Notes under the pieces: generated by a model
What the model was told of the DNA's origin: nothing
The model's input: the letters and a program-made list of their open reading frames with translations, nothing else
Databases searched by the model: none
Source: Hoeflea ulvae
GTDB lineage: Bacteria > Pseudomonadota > Alphaproteobacteria > Rhizobiales > Rhizobiaceae
Length of the DNA: 64,000 nucleotides
Assembly: GCF_026619435.1 (NCBI RefSeq)
Contig: NZ_JAOVZQ010000001.1
Span: 1,805,501 to 1,869,500, forward strand
Direction: 5' to 3'
Made by a program: the position numbers and the translations under genes
Shown: piece by piece, positions 7,662 through 16,482 of the stretch
Numbering within the stretch: position 1 is the first letter of the stretch
Layout: each line of letters starts with the position of its first letter

Positions 7662-7738
7662 TGGCGCACCCGACAGGATTCGAACCTGTGACCTCTGCCT
7701 TCGGAGGGCAGCACTCTATCCAGCTGAGCTACGGGTGC
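7662..7738 (-). tRNA. tRNA-Arg (anticodon CCG)
   Basis: Complete cloverleaf on the minus strand including encoded CCA. The acceptor stem GCACCCG pairs with CGGGTGC, then discriminator G and CCA. The D arm reads AGCTCAGCTGGATAGAGT, the anticodon stem CTGCC/GGCAG closes the loop CTCCGAA (anticodon CCG, reading CGG), and the T arm contains GGTTCGAATCC. No integrase or att-like repeat of the 3' end is seen nearby. Confidence 0.96.
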
Positions 7739-8032
7739 ATCCGTGGCGCCTGGCGGGCGGGCGGTCGATCCGGAAATCCGGCTGACGTCACCGCCGCGAA
7801 GCAGCTGAGAACGGTCTCTTAGCCCATCCCGGGCGGCGCATCAATGCAATAATCATGCAGTCCGCGGCTCTTTCTAAGGCAAAGGCCAAAGCCGCGCGCC
7901 GCGGCGGGCGCTCGGCGAGGGTGACAGGTGGAGCGGCAAGACCGGTCGTGGCCGATACCAGCCCGGATCCGTCACCGGGAGGTGTCACTGGAACGGTCGC
8001 TCGCGAAGCAGAGGATAGGCTGACCCGGGTGT
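7739..8032. other. Stretch without a supported gene
   Basis: About 290 bases between the tRNA gene and the end of the GGDEF-EAL gene. Open frames on both strands are low-complexity (Arg, Ala, Pro) and lack ribosome binding sites. It should contain the tRNA promoter, since the tRNA is transcribed leftwards from here. Confidence 0.4.
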
Positions 8033-10699
8033 TTACGCCACCTGACGCCAGTTTTCGGCGCGGACAAATTCCATCAACTGGTCAGAGGCCATCGGCCGGG
8101 CCAGGGCATAGCCCTGCAGCGTGTTGCAGCCCAGATCGCGCAGAATAGCGGCATGTTCCATGGTCTCGACACCTTCCGCCACCACCTTGATGCCGAGCGA
8201 CTGGCCGATCTCGATGATGGAGGCAACCAACCGCCGCTGGCTCTCCGAGCCGACGATCGGGAAGATCAGCTGACGGTCGATCTTCAGACGGGTCGGCCGC
8301 ACCTGTATGAGGCTGATGATCGATGCGAAGCCGGTGCCGAAATCGTCGATCTCGATGTCGATGCCCATCGCCTTGAGGCGCTCGATATTGGCGACGATGA
8401 TGTCGTTCTGTTCATCCAGAAAGATCGATTCGAGAAGCTCGAACGAGAGCGATCCCTTTTCGATGTCGATGCCGTCGAGACTGTCGATCAGGTCGGCTTC
8501 GAAAAGCCGGCCCGCCGACACATTGACCGACATTTTCGGGATCGACAGACCGGCGGCCTTCCACCGGGTCGACTGCCACAGCGTCTGCTCGAGGATCGAA
8601 CGGTCGATCAGCGGCACCACGTTCAGCTCGCCCGCAGTCTTGAGGAAAGCATCGGGCGCGAGCAGGCCTTCCGTGGGGTGCTCCCACCGCGCCAGCGCCT
8701 CGACGCCGACGATATCCAGGGTCCTGGCGTCGAATTGCGGCTGGAAGAACGGCAGGAATTCCTTGCGCTCGAGGCCGGACAGAATGTCGTCGGCGACCCG
8801 CTTGGTGCGTATGATCTCGGCTTTCAGCGCCGTGGTGAAGAATTCGAAACGGTTGCGGCCATTGTTCTTGGCCCGGTAAAGCGCGATGTCGGCATCGATC
8901 AGCAGGCGCTTGCCGCAGGGATCATCGTCGTGATCGACCGAAGCGATGCCGATGCTGACGCCGAAGCGGCATTCGTGGTTCTCATAGGGCACCGGTTGCC
9001 GCATCTGCACGATGATGCGGTTGGCCAAAGACGACAATTGCGCGTCACTTGTCTCGCAGGTCATGGCGATGACGAATTCGTCGCCACCGATCCGGGCGAT
9101 GATGTCGCTATCGCGGGTGTTGGCTCTGAGCACCGATGCGGCATGGATCAGCATAGCATCGCCCGCCGCATGGCCCAATGTGTCATTGATCTGCTTGAAG
9201 CGGTCGAGATCGATATGCAGCAGCGCGGTCACGGTCGGTCCGTCGCGCCGGTTGAGAAGCCGCTCGTCGATGAAGCGTCGGTTGGGCAGGCCGGTGAGAC
9301 TGTCATGCAGCGAATTGCATTCCATCTGCGCCCGGGCGTCCTCGAGCTCGCAGTTGCGCAAATCGGCATCCTGCTTGGCTGCCATCAGCCGCGTCTTGAG
9401 CTGCACATCGGCGGACACGTCCCAGTTGACCCCGACAATATAGGTCTGGCCGTCCAGGTCCTGGTGCAAGGCGCCGGTCGAGCGGATCCAGCGGGTGGTG
9501 CCGTCCGGGGTGATGATGCGGAATTCGGAACTGTAAGTTCCGCCGGTGGCGACCGCCGCGCGGAACTCGGCCACGGCGCGTTTCCGGTCCTCCGGGTGCA
9601 TTGCCTGGGTCCAGTAGCTCGATTTCATGAAGACCGAATCGTCGATGACGCCGTAAAGCTCCTTCATCCGCTCGTCCCAGGTCAGTTCCGAGGCGGACAG
9701 ATTGAACTCCCATACGCCGATATTCGACGCGTCCAGCGCAAGGTTGAGCCGGTGCGACAGCCTGGCCATCTTGATCTGGTTGAGCTTGAGCTCGCGAATA
9801 TTGCCCCGTCGCTGGTCGTACAGATGCCCGGCGATGGAAATCGGCACCACGACAAGCAGTCCGGCAAGCAGGATCAGCGCGCGAAACTGCCAGGTGTTGT
9901 CGGGCGTGCTGGACCAGCCGCCAGCCGGAATGGCCGCGATTTGCCAGCTGCCGGATGGCAGGGTAACTTCCGACAGGACCGGATTCTGGCCGTAAATTTC
10001 AGGATCGCCGAAGAACACCGGGCCATCGCCGCCGGTGGAGTCCTTGCCGGCAATCGAGATCTCGATCGGCAGATCGGTCGCAAGCAACCCGCTGGCTGCA
10101 TAAAGGCGCTCGACATCGACAACAGCGGAAACCAGACCCCACAGGGTTTTGGAGCCGTCATCTTCAGTGAGAAACACCGGAAAGCGGCCGATAAAGCCCT
10201 GGCCGCCCTGAACCAGATCAACCGGGCCGGCCAGCACCAGCTTCTCGGAGGTTGCGGCCCGCAAGGCAGCGTCGCGCTGTGCCGGATTGGTGCGCAAATC
10301 GAGACCGATGACTTTTTCGTTGCCCTCGAGCGGATAGACCAGGTTGATCACCAGATCCGGCGCCGCGGCAATGCTTCGCAATTGTGAATCCGTGCCGACC
10401 AGTCCTGCAGCGATCGCGCCGAAATGGTCCTGATCGATGTCGGGATGGGTCGCGATGGCAGCGACCAGGCCGCGCACCAGCTGGATATTGTTGCCGATAT
10501 TGCCTTCGAGCTTTGCCCGGATCAGGCTGAGCTGTTCGCTGACGTCGGTGCGCAGGCTCTGGGTGTAGACAAGGCGGTTCTGGTAATCGGCGAAGATCCC
10601 CGTGGCGAGGGTGACGGTCAGCGCAATGCCCGCGGCAAGAACGCTCGGGCGCACCAGGAGGTGGGCTTGCCGAAGGCAGGTGATGAACTTCATCAGCAT
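8033..10699 (-). CDS. CHASE-PAS-GGDEF-EAL membrane protein (cyclic-di-GMP turnover)
   Basis: 888-aa inner-membrane sensor for cyclic-di-GMP. TM1 is at about residues 17-37, a periplasmic CHASE-like sensor at about 55-240, TM2 at about 270-292 (ALILLAGLLVVVPISIAG), a PAS/PAC fold at about 305-425, GGDEF at about 460-620 and EAL at about 635-880. The diguanylate cyclase site is intact (RIGGDEFV). The phosphodiesterase residues are also present: EALARWEH, NVSAGR, ELLES, DDFGTGF, KIDRQ, EGVET. Both activities are therefore possible. ATG 10699 has GGAG upstream. It is a single gene; cyclic-di-GMP commonly controls curli and biofilm genes, but a link to the nearby curli locus is only inference. Confidence 0.93.
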   Translation of the reverse strand: MLMKFITCLRQAHLLVRPSVLAAGIALTVTLATGIFADYQNRLVYTQSLRTDVSEQLSLIRAKLEGNIGNNIQLVRGLVAAIATHPDIDQDHFGAIAAGLVGTDSQLRSIAAAPDLVINLVYPLEGNEKVIGLDLRTNPAQRDAALRAATSEKLVLAGPVDLVQGGQGFIGRFPVFLTEDDGSKTLWGLVSAVVDVERLYAASGLLATDLPIEISIAGKDSTGGDGPVFFGDPEIYGQNPVLSEVTLPSGSWQIAAIPAGGWSSTPDNTWQFRALILLAGLLVVVPISIAGHLYDQRRGNIRELKLNQIKMARLSHRLNLALDASNIGVWEFNLSASELTWDERMKELYGVIDDSVFMKSSYWTQAMHPEDRKRAVAEFRAAVATGGTYSSEFRIITPDGTTRWIRSTGALHQDLDGQTYIVGVNWDVSADVQLKTRLMAAKQDADLRNCELEDARAQMECNSLHDSLTGLPNRRFIDERLLNRRDGPTVTALLHIDLDRFKQINDTLGHAAGDAMLIHAASVLRANTRDSDIIARIGGDEFVIAMTCETSDAQLSSLANRIIVQMRQPVPYENHECRFGVSIGIASVDHDDDPCGKRLLIDADIALYRAKNNGRNRFEFFTTALKAEIIRTKRVADDILSGLERKEFLPFFQPQFDARTLDIVGVEALARWEHPTEGLLAPDAFLKTAGELNVVPLIDRSILEQTLWQSTRWKAAGLSIPKMSVNVSAGRLFEADLIDSLDGIDIEKGSLSFELLESIFLDEQNDIIVANIERLKAMGIDIEIDDFGTGFASIISLIQVRPTRLKIDRQLIFPIVGSESQRRLVASIIEIGQSLGIKVVAEGVETMEHAAILRDLGCNTLQGYALARPMASDQLMEFVRAENWRQVA

Positions 10700-10922
10700 T
10701 TTGTCTCCGCCAGGACCGCTGTTGGTCGTGTGCTGTCCCGATTGGCAGACACAGTGGCAGGAAAATGCATAAGAATTGGCTAAATCACGATACTCGATCT
10801 AGCGGGTAAGATGTGACCGGCAATGCGAAAATACCCTTCAAATTTCGGGGGGGCGCCTGCCGGGCAAGAGCAATCGACTGCAGGAGAACGGGTCCGGCAC
10901 ATGCCTTTAACGACCCGTGACT

Positions 10923-10950
10923 TCAGGCGCGGCTCCAACGCCGCGCCTGA
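10923..10950 (-). terminator. Stem-loop downstream of the epimerase gene
   Basis: TCAGGCGCGG (10923-10932) and CCGCGCCTGA (10941-10950) form a perfect 10-pair stem with an 8-base loop, 12 bases past the stop of the leftward epimerase gene. No T-run follows on the minus strand, so termination strength is uncertain. Confidence 0.5.
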
Positions 10951-10962
10951 CACAGGCCGGCG

Positions 10963-11847
10963 TCATTTCACGTATTTGCGCCAGTCATGTTCCTCGGCAA
11001 AGCCCAGCATGTCGCGTATTTTCTTGTTCGAATACAGCGCTTCATGCTCGCCCATCTCGCGGCTGAAGGGAACGCCCGGGAAGAACCGTTCGGCAATCTC
11101 GGCCGTCGGCATGTCGACAGAATTGGTGTCGTTGCCGGCATTGAAGATCTGGTAGCCCAGCCCGTCGGTCGTCAGGCACCGGTCAACGATCTGGCCCAGA
11201 TCGCGCGCGTCGATATAGCAGAAGATGTTGCGGCGGCGCACTTCCGGGTTGGCGAAGAAGCCTGGGAACCGGTCATATTCATCGGGCTCCATCACATTGC
11301 CGATCCTGAGCGCGTAGATGTCTGCACCCGAGCGGCGCTGGAAGCTGCGCGCGGTCTGCTCGTTGATGACCTTGGACATGCCGTAGGAATCCATCGGATT
11401 GACATCCATGTCCTCTTCCACCGGCAGCGAGGCGGGGCTGACCTCGCCGTCGGCAAAACACACTCCGTAGGTTGTTTCGGACGAGGCGATGATGATCTTG
11501 TTGATGCCGAGCTTCACTGCCGCTTCGATCACATTATAGGTGCCGATCGTGTTGATCCGGAAGGTCTCGTTGTCCGGCCGGATCAGAATCCGCGGCACGG
11601 CGGCGAAATGCACCACCGCATCGAATTTCGGAACGCCGGTTCCGGGCTCGAGCTCGTCGAAATTGGCATAGCTCGACATGACATTGAACATCTGACCGGA
11701 ATCGGTGATGTCGGCGGTCAGGTTGTCGACGCCGGGATGGTCGAGCGGTGTCAGGTCGACATTGACCACGTGATGGCCCTGGCCGACCAGATAGGGAATG
11801 ACATGCCGTCCGGCCTTGCCGGATCCGCCGGTGAACAATACGCGCAT
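10963..11847 (-). CDS. NAD-dependent epimerase/dehydratase (extended SDR)
   Basis: 294-aa cytoplasmic oxidoreductase or epimerase of the extended short-chain dehydrogenase family. The N-terminal Rossmann motif is MRVLFTGGSGKAGRHV, with Asp at the end of strand 2 (NVDLTPLDHPG) favouring NAD. The catalytic pair is in SYGMSK (YxxxK), preceded by the ASSETTYG serine region. The C-terminal part binds the sugar or acid substrate (YIDARDLGQIVDRCL). I chose ATG 11847 because AAAGAGGAG lies just upstream. It might be a nucleotide-sugar epimerase or uronate dehydrogenase-like enzyme; the substrate cannot be read from sequence. It lies downstream of the HI0933-type gene on the same strand. Confidence 0.85.
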   Translation of the reverse strand: MRVLFTGGSGKAGRHVIPYLVGQGHHVVNVDLTPLDHPGVDNLTADITDSGQMFNVMSSYANFDELEPGTGVPKFDAVVHFAAVPRILIRPDNETFRINTIGTYNVIEAAVKLGINKIIIASSETTYGVCFADGEVSPASLPVEEDMDVNPMDSYGMSKVINEQTARSFQRRSGADIYALRIGNVMEPDEYDRFPGFFANPEVRRRNIFCYIDARDLGQIVDRCLTTDGLGYQIFNAGNDTNSVDMPTAEIAERFFPGVPFSREMGEHEALYSNKKIRDMLGFAEEHDWRKYVK

Positions 11848-11885
11848 TGCTATCTCCTCTTTTTTGGATTGGGTTGAGCCAAAGC

Positions 11886-13076
11886 TCAGAAGCTGCGTCC
11901 TGCCGCAGCGCCGGAAGACCAGGCCCATTGAAAATTGTGACCGCCGAGGTGGCCGGTGACATCCACCACTTCGCCAATGAAATGCAGGCCGGGAACCAGC
12001 TGGCTTTCCATGGTCTTCTGGTTGATCCGGGCCGTGTCGACGCCCCCCAGCGTCACTTCGGCGGTTCTGTAGCCTTCGGTCCCGCCGGGAACAATGCGAA
12101 AATCTCTCAGGCCCGCCACTATCTCTTCAATTGCCGCATTGCTCAAGTCCGCCAGTTTCGACGGCGCCGATCCGGCTTCGGTGCCGAATTGCTGCGCCAG
12201 CCTTTTGGGCAGGATGTCGGCGATTGCGGTCCAGACCGATGTTTTGGGACGGGCGCTGCGTTCGGCCTTGAGATGGGCAGCGAGATCGATGCCGGGCGCG
12301 AGATCCGTCGCAACGGCGTCGCCCTCGCGCCAATAGGATGAGACTTGCAACATTGCCGGGCCGGACAGTCCGCGATGAGTAAACAGCATGGCTTCGTCAA
12401 AACTCGCGCCGTTGCATGCTGCGCGGACATCAAGCGAGACGCCGGACAGAGCGCCCCAGCTGTCATGCATGTTGGAGGCCCAGGTGAACGGCACCAGACC
12501 GGCGCGGGTGTCGGTGATCCGGTGGCCGAACTGCCGGGCGATGTCATAGCCCAGTCCGGTGGCGCCCATTTTTGGAATGGATTTTCCGCCGGTGGCGACG
12601 ACCAGGGAGGCGGAGTGGAAGACCCCGGCGCTGGTGCGGGTCGCAAACCCTCCATCCCGCGGGCTCACCTCAAGGATCTCCGTCGCAAGTTCCAGCCGCA
12701 CCCCGGCCTCGCGCATGTCGTCGGTCAGCATCGCGATGATCTCGCGGGCCGAGCCGTCGCAAAACAATTGTCCGAGCGCTTTCTCGTGGAAGGCAATGCC
12801 GCGGGCTTTCACCCGGTCGATAAAATCATGCTGGGTGTAGGATTTGAGCGCGGAGATGGCAAAATGCCGGTTGGACGACAGAAAATTGGCCGGGGTGCAG
12901 TGGATATTGGTGAAATTGCAGCGTCCACCGCCGGAGATCCGGATCTTTTCGCCCGGCGCGCGGGCGTGATCGATCACCGTGACGCTCTTGCCCCGGCGTG
13001 CGGCCTCGATGGCGCACATCATGCCCGCGGCGCCGGCGCCCAGGATCATCACATCGGTTGTTGTCGCAGCGGTCAT
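11886..13076 (-). CDS. HI0933/BaiN-type FAD-dependent oxidoreductase
   Basis: 396-aa flavoprotein of the HI0933 (TIGR00275-type) family. The FAD motif is at residues 9-25 (MILGAGAAGMMCAIEAA) and the family hallmark KIRISGGGRCNFTN follows. The second dinucleotide motif is VVATGGKSIPKMGATGLGYD, then LSGPAMLQ. The C-terminus carries GLHFIGEVVDVTGHLGGHNFQWAWSSG. Length and motifs are complete. The physiological substrate of the family in most bacteria is unknown. It is 38 bases upstream of the epimerase and divergent from the next gene. Confidence 0.92.
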   Translation of the reverse strand: MTAATTTDVMILGAGAAGMMCAIEAARRGKSVTVIDHARAPGEKIRISGGGRCNFTNIHCTPANFLSSNRHFAISALKSYTQHDFIDRVKARGIAFHEKALGQLFCDGSAREIIAMLTDDMREAGVRLELATEILEVSPRDGGFATRTSAGVFHSASLVVATGGKSIPKMGATGLGYDIARQFGHRITDTRAGLVPFTWASNMHDSWGALSGVSLDVRAACNGASFDEAMLFTHRGLSGPAMLQVSSYWREGDAVATDLAPGIDLAAHLKAERSARPKTSVWTAIADILPKRLAQQFGTEAGSAPSKLADLSNAAIEEIVAGLRDFRIVPGGTEGYRTAEVTLGGVDTARINQKTMESQLVPGLHFIGEVVDVTGHLGGHNFQWAWSSGAAAGRSF

Positions 13077-13248
13077 GCGGGCTCCGGATCAGGAGGGCGA
13101 CGGATCATGCCGAAGCCTCGTTTGAGACCGGACGCAATAACAGACCGGAGGCGCGCAACAAACCCCGCATATCAACTCCGGCGAAGCTGTTGCCATCGCC
13201 GCACCATCCTCTGTAGGAGTGCTGCCTGTGTTTCCGCTGGAATTGACC

Positions 13249-14364
13249 ATGACCCCACACGTCTTCGATCTCGACCCCGTGACGCTGAGCATCGATGCCA
13301 GCGTCGGTCACATCGCCGCTTTGAACATCCGTGACGGCGACCGTGTCTTGACGCCGCTGCATCGCGCTCCCTGGGTGGATGACCCAGCGGTAGTCTTTCC
13401 GGACGGCACGGCGCCGAATGTTGAGCGCCTGTCCGGCGATTTCTTCTGCGCACCATTTGGCCGCAACGACATCGAGGAAGCGCCATCGCATGGCTGGCCC
13501 GCCAACAGCGCCTGGGACCATGTCGACACAGTTGCCGGACATGACCGGACAACCGTGGTTTTCCGGCTCCGCCGTCTGGTGATGGGTGCTGCGGTGGAAA
13601 AGCGGATCACGCTCGTGGCGGGTCACCCGTTCATCTACCAGGAACATGTTCTCAGCGGCGGGGAGGGTGCGGTTTCCGCGGCCCACCATGTCATGGTGCA
13701 TATGCAGGACGGCGGCGAGCTGTCTTTCTCGCCCAAGGCGCGCGCGCTGACTCCGACCGCGGCTCTGGAGACCGATCCGGATCGCGGCCGCTCGCTGCTG
13801 GCCTATCCCGCCGAAACGACTGACCTGACCGCCTTTCCGCTGGCCGCCGGCGGCACCGCAGATCTGACGCATTATCCGCCGGGCGATCAGCATGAGGATT
13901 TTCTCACCATTGTCGAGACGCCCGGGGCCGCCCTGGGGTGGAGCACTGTCAGCCGCAAGGCCGAGCAGGACCGGATACTGATTCTCAAGGCCCCGGCCAC
14001 CTTGCCGGTCACCATGGTGTGGATGAGCAATGGTGGGCGGGATTACGCGCCCTGGTCGGGCAGGCATACCGGGGTGATTGGCATTGAGGATGCACGGGCG
14101 TCACCGCTGGGCCATGCCGATTCCTGCGCAGACAATCAATTCAGCCGTGCAGGCATCGCCACGGCGTTTCAGCTCGAGAAGCACGGGAAAACAGGGATCC
14201 GGCAGGTCGTCGGTGCGTGCAGCATGTCGCACGGAGAGGGCAGGCTTACAGATCTAACGGCAGGCAATGGCACTCTGACGCTGCATTTCGACGGTGGCGC
14301 GACCCGCGCGCTCAACTACGACGCCGATTTTCTCGAAGGAAACAGGGAAACCGGCCAGGCCTGA
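13249..14364 (+). CDS. Conserved protein of unknown function, aldose-epimerase-like beta-sandwich suspected
   Basis: 371 aa from ATG 13249. GTG at 13228 is an alternative start with a well-placed TAGGAG 8 bases upstream. No signal peptide or membrane segment. Conserved-looking segments include APWVDDPAVVFPDGTAPNVE, GDFFCAPFGRNDIEEAPSHG and NGGRDYAPWSGRHTGVIGIE. The mix of beta strands, the CAPFG-like segment and the His-rich middle (AAHHVMVHMQDGG) recall galactose-mutarotase-like folds and DUF4432-type proteins. I do not recognise a specific enzyme. It is convergent with the glycine-zipper gene and shares a terminator with it. Confidence 0.6.
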   Translation: MTPHVFDLDPVTLSIDASVGHIAALNIRDGDRVLTPLHRAPWVDDPAVVFPDGTAPNVERLSGDFFCAPFGRNDIEEAPSHGWPANSAWDHVDTVAGHDRTTVVFRLRRLVMGAAVEKRITLVAGHPFIYQEHVLSGGEGAVSAAHHVMVHMQDGGELSFSPKARALTPTAALETDPDRGRSLLAYPAETTDLTAFPLAAGGTADLTHYPPGDQHEDFLTIVETPGAALGWSTVSRKAEQDRILILKAPATLPVTMVWMSNGGRDYAPWSGRHTGVIGIEDARASPLGHADSCADNQFSRAGIATAFQLEKHGKTGIRQVVGACSMSHGEGRLTDLTAGNGTLTLHFDGGATRALNYDADFLEGNRETGQA

Positions 14365-14385
14365 GTCGTGGCGTCTGGAAGCAGG

Positions 14386-14425
14386 TTCGCCCCTGGCTCG
14401 GACCGATGTCGGGGCCAGGGGCGAA
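14386..14425. terminator. Bidirectional stem-loop between convergent genes
   Basis: TTCGCCCCTGGC (14386-14397) pairs perfectly with GCCAGGGGCGAA (14414-14425), a 12-pair stem with a 16-base loop. It sits between the rightward gene ending at 14364 and the leftward glycine-zipper gene ending at 14445, so it can terminate both. Confidence 0.65.
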
Positions 14426-14444
14426 TATCAATGCTGTTTTCGGA

Positions 14445-14714
14445 TCAGCAGCGTGCTTCGTAGATGTTGCCGTTGCGGTCACGGTAGCGGCACATGCCTG
14501 GCGTTGTGGCTGCACCGATCAGTGCGCCTGCGGCGCCGCCGATCAGGGCGCCGGTTGCAACACCGCGTCCGCTGCTGCCTGTAGCCGCTGCGACCAGTGC
14601 GCCTGTGCCTGCGCCGACAACTGCGCCGGTGCCGGCACGCTGTTCGGTTGTTGAGCAACCCGCTGCGGCGAGAAGCGAGACCGCTGCAAAAGCGGAAAGA
14701 ATGAGTCTGGTCAT
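14445..14714 (-). CDS. Small glycine-zipper lipoprotein
   Basis: 89-aa predicted outer-membrane lipoprotein. The signal MTRLILSAFAAVSLLAAAGC ends in a lipobox with the lipidated Cys at residue 20. A glycine-zipper stretch follows (GAVVGAGTGALVAAATG and GALIGGAAGALIGAA), a type of segment that can insert into or oligomerise in membranes. The protein ends CRYRDRNGNIYEARC. ATG 14714 is chosen because it begins the signal peptide directly. It is 43 bases downstream of the 36-aa membrane ORF on the same strand, so they may be cotranscribed. Confidence 0.82.
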   Translation of the reverse strand: MTRLILSAFAAVSLLAAAGCSTTEQRAGTGAVVGAGTGALVAAATGSSGRGVATGALIGGAAGALIGAATTPGMCRYRDRNGNIYEARC

Positions 14715-14757
14715 CGAAGGCTCCATTTGGGTGCGGCTACAAAAACAGAGGCAGTTT

Positions 14758-14868
14758 TCACTCGAACGAGCGAGGCTGCTTCCGAGCCAAGGTTTCATTG
14801 TACAGAATAACGATGGCTGACACCATCATGGCGATGCTCATCGCAAGTGCAAGCGTTGAAATCAACAT
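14758..14868 (-). CDS. 36-aa single-pass membrane protein
   Basis: Short frame MLISTLALAMSIAMMVSAIV followed by ILYNETLARKQPRSFE. It has one hydrophobic helix (residues 2-23) and a charged C-terminal tail, arranged like many genuine small membrane proteins. A strong ribosome binding site, GGAAGGA, is 7 bases upstream of the ATG at 14868. It is followed by the glycine-zipper lipoprotein gene. Function unknown. Confidence 0.55.
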   Translation of the reverse strand: MLISTLALAMSIAMMVSAIVILYNETLARKQPRSFE

Positions 14869-15203
14869 GGTCAGTCCTTCCGGTCCATTGTCTTCGTGTT
14901 CAGCCATTCAACGCCCGCCCGCGAATTTGGTTTCATCCCTCGCATGAGATTGTGAAAATAACGCGGGCGGCATTGCTTGCGTGGGCACCGTCAAGGGTGT
15001 GCACTCTGCCACCTGAATGGAAGCTGAACGGCCATTCCGCGCCGATGGCTCGGGTTGCGGATTCCTGCTCAATCATTGGGCAGACTGCCTTCGGTTTGAA
15101 CAGAATGCCGGGCCGGACCTCAAATCAACCGGAGATGATCCGAAACCGCTTGCACCGGCGCGCGGCTTTTCCGATGATTGTTGCTGCAACCCGAAGAGCG
15201 CAG
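14869..15203. promoter_or_regulatory. Divergent region upstream of ureD
   Basis: About 335 bases between the small membrane ORF (leftward) and ureD (rightward). An open frame continues upstream from ureD but without family similarity or a ribosome binding site. The urease promoter should lie here. I could not find a convincing sigma-54 or NtrC site by eye. Confidence 0.4.
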
Positions 15204-16079
15204 ATGACTTCCTTGTTTCCCCTTCCGACGGCGCAATCGAACGTGGCCCTGCAGCGCACGCAAGGTGCTGGGCGTCTTTCCGTCAAGCTCTCTTCCGGCC
15301 AGAGCCGGATCGACCGGCTGTTCCAGGAAGGCTCTGCCCGCATCAGGGTTCCGCGGGTGCCGCCGGGGTCCCCGCTCGAGGCGGTGCTGATCAACACCGC
15401 CGGCGGCCTGACCGGCGGGGATCGCATGGATTGGTCGTTTACAGCCGGAGAGGGCGCGTCGATGACGCTCGCCACCCAGGCCTGCGAAAAGACCTACAAG
15501 GCGCAAGGCTGCAGCGAGGCGCAGATTGCCGTGCGGTTGAAGCTCGAACCGGGAAGTTCGATGGCTTGGCTGCCGCAGGAAACCATCCTGTTTGACCGCG
15601 CCCGCCTGTCACGCAGCATCGAGGTGGACATGGCTGCGGGTTCGCGGCTTCTGATGCTCGAGCCGGTGGTCTTTGGCCGGTTGGCGATGCAGGAGGCGGT
15701 GACACAAGGCCTGTTTGTCGACCGCTGGCGCATCCGCCTTGACGGTGATCTGCTGCACGCGGAACATTTGCGCCTTGGTCCGGACATCGCCGGCGCCCTG
15801 GGCAAGGCGGCCGTGGCCGATGGCGGGCTGGCTATGGCGACCCTGTTGCTGATAGCCCCCGATGCGGAGGCTTCGTTGGCGGATGTGCGCAATCTGGTCG
15901 GCCAGTCGGGCGGGGCCAGCTACGTGTCGGTGCGCCTGCCTGCTTCGGCAGGCATGGAAACTGGCAAGCTTCTTGCTCGGATTGTTGCCAAGGACAGCTA
16001 TGAATTGCGCAAAGTTCTTGTACCCTTGATCCGCCGGCTCAACCCGCTTGGCGGCATGCCGAAAGTCTGGTCGATATGA
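15204..16079 (+). CDS. ureD: Urease accessory protein UreD (UreH)
   Basis: 291-aa cytoplasmic chaperone that binds the urease apoenzyme and, with UreF and UreG, loads nickel. Family hallmarks visible are [45 protein letters not shown] and the C-terminal [21 protein letters not shown] 15204 follows GAAGAGCG; ATG 15174 is a possible alternative. It is the first urease gene, 10 bases before ureA. Confidence 0.93.
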   Translation: MTSLFPLPTAQSNVALQRTQGAGRLSVKLSSGQSRIDRLFQEGSARIRVPRVPPGSPLEAVLINTAGGLTGGDRMDWSFTAGEGASMTLATQACEKTYKAQGCSEAQIAVRLKLEPGSSMAWLPQETILFDRARLSRSIEVDMAAGSRLLMLEPVVFGRLAMQEAVTQGLFVDRWRIRLDGDLLHAEHLRLGPDIAGALGKAAVADGGLAMATLLLIAPDAEASLADVRNLVGQSGGASYVSVRLPASAGMETGKLLARIVAKDSYELRKVLVPLIRRLNPLGGMPKVWSI

Positions 16080-16089
16080 AAGAGATGCC

Positions 16090-16392
16090 ATGAACCTGAC
16101 ACCCAGGGAAAAAGACAAGCTGCTCGTCTCCATGGCCGCCGTGGTTGCCCGCAAGCGGCTCGAGCGTGGCGTCAAGCTCAATCATCCGGAAGCCGTCGCG
16201 CTGATCACCGATTTCGTGGTCGAAGGCGCACGTGACGGCCGTGCCGTGGCCGAGCTGATGGAGGCCGGCGCCCATGTCATCACCCGCGACCAGGTGATGG
16301 AGGGCATTGCCGAGATGATCCATGATATACAGGTGGAAGCCACTTTCCCGGACGGCACCAAGCTGGTCACCGTCCATGAACCGATAAGGTGA
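16090..16392 (+). CDS. ureA: Urease subunit gamma
   Basis: 100 aa, the standard length for a separate gamma subunit. Motifs [43 protein letters not shown] and [14 protein letters not shown] are intact. Together with UreB and UreC it makes the hydrolase that splits urea into ammonia and carbamate. ATG 16090 has AAAGAGATGCC upstream. A terminator-like hairpin lies 40-70 bases after its stop, and ureB is 840 bases further on, so ureDA may be a separate transcript. Confidence 0.96.
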   Translation: MNLTPREKDKLLVSMAAVVARKRLERGVKLNHPEAVALITDFVVEGARDGRAVAELMEAGAHVITRDQVMEGIAEMIHDIQVEATFPDGTKLVTVHEPIR

Positions 16393-16434
16393 ATAATGGG
16401 CCCGATGCGCGCGACAGCGGCGGACAAGGCGCAT

Positions 16435-16464
16435 GAAAAAGGCGCGGGCCGAAACCCGCGCCTT
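16435..16464 (-). terminator. Intrinsic terminator between ureA and the opposite-strand secreted-protein gene
   Basis: AAGGCGCGGG (16439-16448) pairs perfectly with CCCGCGCCTT (16455-16464) around a 6-base loop. The A-run at 16436-16440 becomes a T-run on the minus strand, so it is a good terminator for the leftward gene 16483-17004. It can also fold in the ureA transcript, which is followed by TTTTTT 10 bases downstream. Confidence 0.75.
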
Positions 16465-16482
16465 GCTCAGTGGTTTTTTGGA

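Noticed and set aside
7662..7738. tRNA-Arg as an integration site for a genomic island
   Set aside because: No integrase, no repeat of the tRNA 3' end and no composition break nearby.
7855..8148. 97-codon open frame downstream of the tRNA gene
   Set aside because: Overlaps the end of the GGDEF-EAL gene, low-complexity composition, no ribosome binding site.
8153..10387. 744-codon open frame on the plus strand opposite the GGDEF-EAL gene
   Set aside because: It is the mirror frame of a clearly conserved protein. High GC content keeps the opposite strand free of stops. No ribosome binding site or family similarity.
14920..15010. Sigma-54 promoter before ureD (GGC...TTGC-like sequence)
   Set aside because: The GGCGGCATTGCTTGC stretch does not match the TGGCAC-N5-TTGC spacing well enough to claim.
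14869..15203. N-terminal extension of UreD upstream of 15204
   Set aside because: The upstream frame is open but lacks UreD similarity; the conserved protein begins near [10 protein letters not shown].
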